This document shows positions 1-5,848 of a stretch of DNA of 11,828 bases, one piece after another. Every line of letters begins with the position of its first letter. The first letter of the stretch is position 1. The notes below the pieces were generated by a model. It saw only the letters and a list, made by a program, of their open reading frames with translations, was not told the DNA's origin and did not search any database. The position numbers and the translations under genes were made by a program. This DNA comes from Spirochaetaceae bacterium. Lineage in GTDB: Bacteria; Spirochaetota; Spirochaetia; Treponematales; Breznakiellaceae. Where the stretch lies: the NCBI GenBank assembly GCA_031257995.1, contig JAIRNN010000128.1:1-11828 (forward strand), given 5' to 3'.

Positions 1-304
1 CTGCTCTAGGCTGGAACGGGCGGACTGCTCTAACTGGAGCGGGAAGGCTGCTCTAGGCTGGAACGGGCGGACTGCTCTAACTGGAGCGGGAAGGCTGCTC
101 TAGGCTGGAACGGGCGGACTGCTCTAACTGGAGCGGGCGGACTGCTCTAACTGGAGCGGGCGGACTGCTCTAGCCGAAACGGTCGGTACGCTCTGGGCTG
201 GAACGGGCGGGCTGCTCTAACTGGAACGGGCGGACTGCTCTAGGCTGGAGCGGGCGGGCTGCTCTAGGCTGGACAAGGGCGCGCTGTCTAGCCGGAAGGG
301 ATGG
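1..304. repeat. Tandem array of about thirteen 23/24-bp units, decaying rightwards
   Basis: Units begin CTGCTCTA and end GGAACGGGCGGA or GGAGCGGGAAGG. Unit starts are visible at 1, 25, 48, 72, 95, 119, 142, 165, 189, 212, 235, 259 and 284. The first units alternate 24 and 23 bp, giving a 47-bp higher-order period that repeats exactly at 1-47 and 48-94. From 165 on, units carry substitutions and the last two are clearly degenerate, so the array decays toward rsmE. It continues to the left edge and may extend beyond it. Because 23 and 24 bp alternate, the array does not keep one reading frame and is unlikely to be a protein repeat. There are no unique spacers, so it is not a CRISPR array. Confidence 0.95.
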
Positions 305-316
305 CGGCTGCCGATC

Positions 317-345
317 GGGACAGGCCCCGTCGAGGGGTCTGTCCC
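317..345. other. Strong GC-rich hairpin upstream of rsmE
   Basis: GGGACAG (317-323) pairs with CTGTCCC (339-345). A G-T wobble (324/338) and CCCC/GGGG (325-328/334-337) continue the stem to twelve pairs around the five-base loop GTCGA. No T-tract follows on either strand, so it is not a standard intrinsic terminator. It lies between the tandem array and rsmE and could be a leader structure or a boundary hairpin of a repeat. Its role is unknown. Confidence 0.7.
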
Positions 346-377
346 TCATCAGTGGTACGCGGTCCCCTGTTACGACA

Positions 378-491
378 ATGAAACAGTACCCGCCCCAAGA
401 TGCCGTGCCCTTTAGTATGTTTATCGGAGGCAGCGCTGCTCCTGCCCCACGCAACGCCAACACACGAAAGGGCAGACCCATAGGTTGGTAA
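378..491 (+). CDS. Doubtful 37-codon ORF directly upstream of rsmE
   Basis: ATG at 378 opens 37 codons ending in TAA at 489-491, four bases before the GTG of rsmE. The same frame is open upstream to 174, through the degenerate end of the tandem array, but has no clear start there. The product starts MKQYPPQD and ends RKGRPIGW; I do not recognise it. No Shine-Dalgarno sequence precedes the ATG. If it is translated, its stop would sit at the right distance to couple translation to rsmE, whose own ribosome-binding site is weak. It may equally be chance open sequence. Confidence 0.2.
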   Translation: MKQYPPQDAVPFSMFIGGSAAPAPRNANTRKGRPIGW

Positions 492-495
492 AACG

Positions 496-1299
496 GTGAA
501 ACAGTTTTTGCTGCGGGATGCTCCTTTGCCGGATGGCCGCGTTATCCTGTCCGGAAAAGATTATCACTACCTGGTCCGGGTGCGGCGGGTAAGGGCCGGG
601 GACGTGGTACGGGCTGTCCTGCCGGACGGCTCTCCGGCGCGGCTGGTCGCGCTCTCGGTCGAAGAGGGCGCCCTGGTATGCGGGGTCGAGGAGACTCCCG
701 ACGAAAGGATGCGGGAAGGCGGCGGGCCGGCCCTCATCCTTTTGCAGGCTGTTCCGCAGCCGGCAAAGATGGATGTACTTGTCCGGCAGGCGGCCGAAGG
801 CGGCGTGTACGCGGTTGTCCCGTTTGCGAGCCGCTATTCCGTAAAGGCCGCGCACGCCGCATCCCGGCGGGAACGCTGGCGGCGGATTGTGCGGGAGGCG
901 CGGCAGCAGTCGGGGTCGCCGGTTGCGACAACGGTTGAGGATGTCCGGGGCAGCGTGGACGAGGCGCTGGCCTATTACCGGGAGAAGCGGGCGCGGGCGG
1001 CAGCACGGAGCGAAAGCACGGCGGCCCTGCTCTTGCATGAGAAGGGCGCGGACGGCTCTTTTCACCGGGCGCTTGCCTCCCGTCCGGATACGGTGTTCGT
1101 GGTTATCGGCCCGGAAGGGGGATGGGCGGACGAGGAGACGGCGGCTTTCGTTCGGAACGGGTTCGCCGTGATCAATATGGGGCCAAACGTGCTGCGCGTT
1201 GAGACGGCGGCGGCATGGGCCGTGGGGGTCGTCTCGGTGACGGCAAGGGAATCTGCATTATGGGAATCGCGGGAATCGGAGAAACCACAGGAACGGTGA
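496..1299 (+). CDS. rsmE: 16S rRNA (uracil-1498-N3)-methyltransferase RsmE
   Basis: This is a 267-aa SPOUT-superfamily methyltransferase of the RsmE family, which methylates N3 of U1498 in 16S rRNA within the assembled 30S subunit, using SAM. The N-terminal PUA-like RNA-binding part (about 1-70) includes FLLRDAPLP and the DYHYLVRVRRVRAGD stretch. The trefoil-knot domain carries GPEGGW (205-210) and NVLRVETA (231-238), the two family SAM-pocket signatures, plus REARQQSG (133-140). Length fits the family. The GTG start is forced: an in-frame TAG lies at 481-483 and GTG 496 is the first start after it, although only a weak AGG precedes it. The C-terminal tail after about residue 250 is charged and extends past the usual end. 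It overlaps the next gene, so the two are probably cotranscribed. Confidence 0.93.
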   Translation: MKQFLLRDAPLPDGRVILSGKDYHYLVRVRRVRAGDVVRAVLPDGSPARLVALSVEEGALVCGVEETPDERMREGGGPALILLQAVPQPAKMDVLVRQAAEGGVYAVVPFASRYSVKAAHAASRRERWRRIVREARQQSGSPVATTVEDVRGSVDEALAYYREKRARAAARSESTAALLLHEKGADGSFHRALASRPDTVFVVIGPEGGWADEETAAFVRNGFAVINMGPNVLRVETAAAWAVGVVSVTARESALWESRESEKPQER

Positions 1300-2057
1300 A
1301 AACGGAAAGAATAGACCTGCTCGGCGTACCGGTCGACATTATCGCGGGCGATGCGCTTGAAACGTTTGTACACGAATCGTTGCAAAACGAGGACTCCGGC
1401 AAAAACATCGTCTTGCTGTCGGTGTGGGACTTGTTGCGGGCCCGGCATCCGGGTGAGTACCGCAACTTCGTAACCGGCGCGGCTCTCGTCATCCCCATAT
1501 CGAAAAGTCTTGTCGGCGGCGCGAGATTCCTCACCGGGAAAACCCCCGTCCGGTATATGCCCTTTGATTTTGTGGTGAGCCTCCTCACCTTCCTTGAAAT
1601 CCGCGAAGAGACCGTCTACCTGCTTGGCGGAAGGCCGCCGGTACTCCGCAAAACGGAGAAAAACATCCGCGAAACCTTTCCCCGCCTCCGTATCATCGGC
1701 CGCCGTCCGGGCCTTTTCCGCAAACAAAGCGAAGACACCTTGCTCCTCTCAATCCGCAAGAGCGCGCCGTCCCTGTTGCTCATCGGCAGCGGCGTGCGGG
1801 GCCGGGAACGCTGGCTTGCGCGAAACACCGCCCGCCTCCCCAAAGGCATGCGGCTCTGGGTCTCCGATCTGTTTGAAGTGTTTGCCGAAAAACGAAAACG
1901 CCCTTCCCGTTTCGCCTTCGACCACGGTTTTGAGTGGGCCGGTTTCTGCCTCCGAAAACCTTCCCTCGTTTTCCGCGTCTTTCCATTCATCTGCTATAAC
2001 CTCCTGCTTTTGGTCTACAAGATCAAAAACCGGAAACGGACGACAGCGAAAACATAA
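1260..2057 (+). CDS. Divergent WecG/TagA/CpsF-family protein
   Basis: The layout of WecB/TagA/CpsF glycosyltransferases is recognisable: LLGVPVDII near the N-terminus, a region of VIPISKSLVGGARFLTG, then YLLGGRPPVLRKTEKNIRETFPRLRIIGRRPGLF, LLLIGSGVRG and a C-terminal FDHGFEWAGF block. Members transfer N-acetylmannosamine(uronic acid) onto lipid-linked GlcNAc at the cytoplasmic membrane face. The family's TPN-type and PDG motifs, including the proposed catalytic Asp, read SVW and PIS here, and the usual GxPKQE reads GSGVRGRE. It may therefore be inactive or act on another substrate. The last 30 residues are hydrophobic then basic, consistent with membrane association. ATG 1260 has AAGGGA nine bases upstream. 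GTG 1296, overlapping the rsmE stop as GTGA with AGGA before it, is an equally reasonable start and would give 253 aa. An ATG at 1215 is less likely. Confidence 0.75.
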   Translation: MGIAGIGETTGTVKTERIDLLGVPVDIIAGDALETFVHESLQNEDSGKNIVLLSVWDLLRARHPGEYRNFVTGAALVIPISKSLVGGARFLTGKTPVRYMPFDFVVSLLTFLEIREETVYLLGGRPPVLRKTEKNIRETFPRLRIIGRRPGLFRKQSEDTLLLSIRKSAPSLLLIGSGVRGRERWLARNTARLPKGMRLWVSDLFEVFAEKRKRPSRFAFDHGFEWAGFCLRKPSLVFRVFPFICYNLLLLVYKIKNRKRTTAKT

Positions 2058-2095
2058 GCTCCCATAGAATCAGTACCCTCGTGAAACAGTGATGA

Positions 2096-2197
2096 GTGGG
2101 GGAAGTCTTCCCCTTCGCTCCAACCCTGCGGGCTTACGCTATCCCCCTCTGCGGGGGGTTCCCGACCCCGAAGGCGTCATAGACGCCCCGCCCCCGG
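2096..2197 (+). repeat. GC-rich interspersed intergenic repeat, copy 1
   Basis: About 100 bp that reappears in the same orientation at 9748-9844 with most positions identical, including CGCTCC, CCCCTCTGCG, CCCCGAAGG and CCCCGCCCCCGG. It contains three inverted repeats: GGGGAA-GTC-TTCCCC (2099-2113), CCCCTC-TGC-GGGGGG (2144-2158, one T-G wobble) and GGCGTC-ATA-GACGCC (2173-2187). It starts 38 bp after the WecG-family stop, and the first hairpin could end that transcript. From 2198 to the carB promoter I see nothing else; the frame upstream of carB is open but has no coding character. Confidence 0.85.
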
Positions 2198-2369
2198 CGC
2201 AATGTTTGTCTTGATCTTTCGCCGGTTTTGAAACAGTCTCTATGGTTTTGGCGGTGTATTTTTATTTTGAAATCGGAATTGCTTGCCGAGGGCTTCCGCC
2301 GGGTCTTTTGCCCCAGTGGAAAGCGTCTTGCCACCGGAAGTCTGGACGGGGTGTTACGGATTTCTCTCC

Positions 2370-2398
2370 CTGATTTTTTACCCGTTATCTGTTATACT
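2370..2398 (+). promoter_or_regulatory. Putative carB promoter with extended -10
   Basis: An extended -10, TGTTATACT (2390-2398), matches TGnTATAAT except for one base. With a 17-bp spacer the -35 would be CTGATT (2370-2375), a poor match. Transcription would begin about 2405, only about three bases before the ATG at 2408, and no Shine-Dalgarno sequence lies upstream. The same nine bases, TGTTATACT, occur just before the R-M gene. Confidence 0.55.
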
Positions 2399-2407
2399 TA
2401 CCCCGTT

Positions 2408-5400
2408 ATGAACCAGACAGACCCGCGTATCAAAAAAGTCCTCGTGCTGGGATCCGGCGGCCTCAAAATCGGGCAGGCCGGAGAGTTCGACTATTCCGGT
2501 TCCCAAGCGTTGAAGGCCCTGCGCGAAGAGGGTGTCGCCACAGCCCTGATCAACCCCAACATCGCTACCATCCAGACGAGCGAGGGTATGGCTGACGCGA
2601 CCTATTTCCTGCCGGTAACGCCTGAATTTGTTACGAAGGTCATCGAAAAGGAAAAACCGGACGGCATCCTCCTCTCCTTTGGCGGGCAGACCGCCCTCAA
2701 CTGCGGGGTCGCGCTCGACCGCGCGGGGGCGCTTGCCAAACACGGGGTGCGCGTACTCGGAACGCCGGTGAAGACCATTGAGGACACGGAAGACCGCGCG
2801 TTGTTTGTGAAACGTCTGGACGAAATCGGCGTACTCTCCCCGCGAGGCATTGCAGCGTCCAACACCGCCGCCACAGTCCGGGCCGCCGCCGAGATCGGTT
2901 ATCCGGTCATGGTGCGGGCCGCCTACGCGCTCGGCGGGTCAGGGAGCGGCGCGTGCCGGAACGAGGCGGAACTGCGCAAGCGGTGCGACAAGGCGTTTGC
3001 TCAAAGCGGCGGCATGGGGATCGGCGGAAGTCTGCCGCAGGTACTCATCGAAGAATGGCTGGGCGGCTGGAAAGAGATCGAATACGAGGTCGTGCGGGAC
3101 GGGGCCGACAACTGCGTTACCGTGTGCAATATGGAAAACGTCGACCCGCTGGGCGTGCACACCGGCGAGAGCATCGTTGTCGCCCCATCCCAGACCCTCA
3201 ACGACCGCGAATACCACAAACTGCGCCGCATCGCCATCGCCGTGATCCGCCGCCTCGGCATCGTAGGCGAGTGTAACATCCAGTACGCCCTCGACCCGCG
3301 CAGCGAGGACTACCGCGTCATCGAAGTGAACGCCCGTCTTTCCCGCAGTTCAGCCCTCGCCTCGAAAGCCACCGGCTACCCCCTCGCTTGGGTCGCCGCG
3401 AAGATCGCGCTCGGCTTTACCCTGCCTCAGATCAAGAACCGCGTTACCCGCGTTACCCAAGCCTGTTTCGAGCCCGCCCTCGACTACTGTGTCGTCAAAG
3501 CGCCGCGCTGGGACCTTGCCAAGTTCAAAAACGTGGAGCGGCGCATCGGAAGCGAGATGAAAAGTGTCGGCGAAGTGATGAGTATTGGCCGTTCCTTCGA
3601 GGAAGCCCTGCAAAAAGCCCTCCGCATGACCGGCACGGGCGCACCCGGCCTCACCGGGGAAGACAAGTTTTCAGGTCTCGTAACCCATACCCGCCGTGAA
3701 ATCCGCGAGGCCCTTCGCCGCCCCACCGACCGCCGCGTGTTTGTTATCTATCGCGCCTTGCAGGAAGGCTGGACCACAAGCGATATCTGCCGCGAAACCG
3801 GCATCGACCGCTGGTTCCTCGAAAAAATGGCGCGTGTCCGGGATACCGAGAACGCGCTCGCTGCCGGGCCGCTTGACCCCGCCCTCCTCAAACACGCGAA
3901 ACAGCGCGGCTTTTCCGATGCCCGCATCGCCGCGCTTACCGGAACCGGCGAGGCCGCCGTCCGCAAACAGAGGCTCGAACACAAGATCGTCCCCGCCGTG
4001 AAACAAATCGACACGCTGGCGGCGGAGTACCCGGCCAAGACCAACTATCTCTACATGACCTACAACGGCATAAGCGGAGGCGGCGGCAACGACGTGCAGC
4101 CCTCGGAACGGGGCGTGTGCGTGCTGGGATCGGGGGCCTACCGGATCGGGAGCAGCGTCGAGTTTGACTGGTGTTGCGTGAATGCCGTAGAGACGGCGCG
4201 GAAACTTAAGCGGCACACGATCATGGTCAACTGCAACCCCGAAACCGTGTCCACGGACTACGATATGTGCGACCGGCTCTACTTCGAGGAACTGTCTCTG
4301 GAACGGGTGCTCGACATCTGGGAGGCGGAACGGCCTGATGGGGTGATCCTCTCGATGGGCGGGCAGATCCCGAACAACATGGCGATGGACTTGGCGGCAC
4401 AGGGTGTGCCCATCTACGGGACGGACCCGCGCAGTATCGACAAGGCCGAAGACCGGAACAAGTTTTCGGGACTGCTGGATGTGCTGCACATCGAACAGCC
4501 CGCATGGACTGAGTTGTTCAATAGAGAAGGGAAAGGAGCGAGAGAGGGGGCGCGGGCATTCGCGCACAAGGTGGGCTATCCCGTGCTTATCCGGCCAAGC
4601 TATGTGCTTTCCGGCGCGGCGATGAACGTGGCTTGGGATGACGCGAGCCTTGACCGCTTTCTCTCGCTTGCCGCCGAGGTTTCCGCCGAACATCCCGTTG
4701 TCATCAGCAAGTTTGTGGAAAACTCGAAGGAGATCGAGATTGACGCGGTGTCCAAAGACGGACAGGTGCTCTACAGCGCGATCACCGAGCACATCGAAAA
4801 CGCGGGCGTTCATTCAGGGGACGCGACCGTAACGCTTCCCGCGCAGCGCCTTTATATAGAAACAATCCGCAATGTCCGGCGTACCGCCGAAAAGATCTCC
4901 CTCGCGCTGAACATCACAGGTCCTTTCAACATCCAGTTCCTCGCCCAGCACGGGCGAATCAGCGTCATCGAGTGCAACCTCCGCGCCAGCCGGAGTTTCC
5001 CCTTCTGCTCGAAAGTAACCCGCGTCAACATGATCGAGCTGGCCGTACGGGCGATGTTGGGCGAACCGGTTACCAAACCCGATGTGTCCAGCCTCGACCT
5101 CGGATGGGTGGGCGTGAAGGCCGCCCAGTTCAGCTATTCCCGCCTCCACGGAGCCGACCCGGTGAGCGGTGTCGAGATGGCGAGTACGGGAGAAGTCGGC
5201 TGTATCGGCGAAAACCTGCACGATGCCTTCCTCAAGGCCCTTCTCTCGGTTGGTTATCAAATCCCCAAAAAAAATATACTATTGTCAACGGGAACGCTCG
5301 AAGAAAAGCTGGACTTTGTGGAACCGGCGCGAAAACTCACCCGTATGGGCTACACCCTTTTCGCGTCAAAGGGCACGGCGGAATTCTTACGAAAACGCGG

Positions 5401-5701
5401 AGTTAAGGTAACGCCGCTTTTCTGGCCGCTTGAACCGAAAGAGCCGAACATCGCCGGCGCGATTAGGAATCGGGAGATTGACCTCATCATCAATATCCCC
5501 AAGAACAACGGCGAGCGGGAACTGAAAAACGACTTTTTGATCAGGCGGATGGCGGTTGACTTCGACATCCCCCTTTTTACCAACGTCAAGTGCGCCAAAG
5601 AGTTTGTTGACGCGCTGAGTTATTATAAGAGCCAGCAATTAGGGCACAATCAACCGGGACACTATCCGCTTGAGATAAAGTCTTGGGAGGAGTATAGGTG
5701 A
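2408..5701 (+). CDS. carB: Carbamoyl-phosphate synthase large subunit, eukaryotic-like type
   Basis: A 1097-aa synthetase subunit that makes carbamoyl phosphate from bicarbonate, two ATP and ammonia supplied by the glutaminase subunit CarA, which is not in the window. The product feeds pyrimidine and arginine synthesis. The two homologous halves are complete: GSGGLKIGQAGEFDYSGSQ near residue 15 with HTGESIVVAPSQTL and EVNARLSRSSALASKATGY, then GSGAYRIGSSVEFDW near 575 with HSGDATVTLPAQ and ECNLRASRSFPF. The MGS-like allosteric domain follows (about 950-1080: FASKGTAEFL, INIPKNN). The wording of these motifs is closer to animal CPS1/CAD than to E. coli CarB. The start at 2408 places the first beta-strand where the family has it; the frame is open back to 2228, but that extension is not family-like. 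The last nine codons plus stop lie in the direct repeat shared with the R-M gene. Confidence 0.96.
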   Translation: MNQTDPRIKKVLVLGSGGLKIGQAGEFDYSGSQALKALREEGVATALINPNIATIQTSEGMADATYFLPVTPEFVTKVIEKEKPDGILLSFGGQTALNCGVALDRAGALAKHGVRVLGTPVKTIEDTEDRALFVKRLDEIGVLSPRGIAASNTAATVRAAAEIGYPVMVRAAYALGGSGSGACRNEAELRKRCDKAFAQSGGMGIGGSLPQVLIEEWLGGWKEIEYEVVRDGADNCVTVCNMENVDPLGVHTGESIVVAPSQTLNDREYHKLRRIAIAVIRRLGIVGECNIQYALDPRSEDYRVIEVNARLSRSSALASKATGYPLAWVAAKIALGFTLPQIKNRVTRVTQACFEPALDYCVVKAPRWDLAKFKNVERRIGSEMKSVGEVMSIGRSFEEALQKALRMTGTGAPGLTGEDKFSGLVTHTRREIREALRRPTDRRVFVIYRALQEGWTTSDICRETGIDRWFLEKMARVRDTENALAAGPLDPALLKHAKQRGFSDARIAALTGTGEAAVRKQRLEHKIVPAVKQIDTLAAEYPAKTNYLYMTYNGISGGGGNDVQPSERGVCVLGSGAYRIGSSVEFDWCCVNAVETARKLKRHTIMVNCNPETVSTDYDMCDRLYFEELSLERVLDIWEAERPDGVILSMGGQIPNNMAMDLAAQGVPIYGTDPRSIDKAEDRNKFSGLLDVLHIEQPAWTELFNREGKGAREGARAFAHKVGYPVLIRPSYVLSGAAMNVAWDDASLDRFLSLAAEVSAEHPVVISKFVENSKEIEIDAVSKDGQVLYSAITEHIENAGVHSGDATVTLPAQRLYIETIRNVRRTAEKISLALNITGPFNIQFLAQHGRISVIECNLRASRSFPFCSKVTRVNMIELAVRAMLGEPVTKPDVSSLDLGWVGVKAAQFSYSRLHGADPVSGVEMASTGEVGCIGENLHDAFLKALLSVGYQIPKKNILLSTGTLEEKLDFVEPARKLTRMGYTLFASKGTAEFLRKRGVKVTPLFWPLEPKEPNIAGAIRNREIDLIINIPKNNGERELKNDFLIRRMAVDFDIPLFTNVKCAKEFVDALSYYKSQQLGHNQPGHYPLEIKSWEEYR

Positions 5702-5705
5702 TAGC
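5671..5705 (+). repeat. 35-bp direct repeat at the carB 3' end, left copy
   Basis: Matches 9343-9377 at 33 of 35 positions. It covers the last nine CarB codons (EIKSWEEYR), the TGA stop (5699-5701) and TAGC after it. The two mismatches (5680 G/A, 5683 T/C) are third-position and synonymous: AAG/AAA and TCT/TCC. Similarity ends abruptly on both sides. It marks the left boundary of the R-M cassette. Confidence 0.95.
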
Positions 5706-5727
5706 CGGGAGCAGAGCCATCCTCGTT

Positions 5728-5747
5728 GCCGCGTTGCGGCGTATTTT
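5728..5747 (+). terminator. Weak terminator-like hairpin after carB
   Basis: GCCGC (5728-5732) pairs with GCGGC (5736-5740) around GTT, followed by GTATTTT. The stem is only five pairs and the T-run is interrupted, so it would be a weak intrinsic terminator. It lies just inside the cassette and would insulate the R-M gene from carB transcription. Confidence 0.35.
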
Positions 5748-5813
5748 CCTATAAACACCCCCGGCGTAAATTCCGTAGCAGTTGCGCTGGTTTCAGGCGG
5801 GGCATTGAGGGCC

Positions 5814-5842
5814 TTGCCTATGTTCAGCTACTGTGTTATACT
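5814..5842 (+). promoter_or_regulatory. Promoter of the R-M gene with extended -10
   Basis: TTGCCT (5814-5819, four of six -35 positions) is followed 17 bp later by TATACT (5837-5842), preceded by TGT to give an extended -10. Initiation seven bases downstream would fall at the ATG (5849-5851), and no Shine-Dalgarno sequence is present. The mRNA would start at or within a base or two of the start codon. Confidence 0.6.
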
Positions 5843-5848
5843 GACGTT

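Noticed and set aside
1..304. CRISPR-like array
   Set aside because: Units abut directly with no unique spacers, and no cas gene is present.
421..1065. 214-aa open frame on the minus strand
   Set aside because: It lies opposite rsmE, has arginine/proline-rich composition and no start signals.
1062..1727. 221-aa open frame on the minus strand
   Set aside because: It lies opposite rsmE and the WecG-like gene, and neither its composition nor its context supports coding.
2228..2407. 60-residue N-terminal extension of CarB
   Set aside because: The promoter at 2370-2398 lies inside it, the family starts at the 2408 ATG, and the extension has no domain character.
4520..4560. Purine-rich patch in carB as an insertion or slippage site
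   Set aside because: The frame is unbroken and it encodes a plausible surface loop between family motifs.
3671..4813. 380-aa open frame on the minus strand
   Set aside because: It is antisense to the well-supported carB and reflects the codon bias of a GC-rich gene; no family is recognisable.
5671..5705. tRNA-type attachment site
   Set aside because: The repeat is the 3' end of a protein gene; no tRNA fold or integrase gene is present in the window.
5726..5848. 41-residue N-terminal extension of the R-M enzyme
   Set aside because: It contains the probable carB terminator and the R-M promoter; its sequence is not protein-like.
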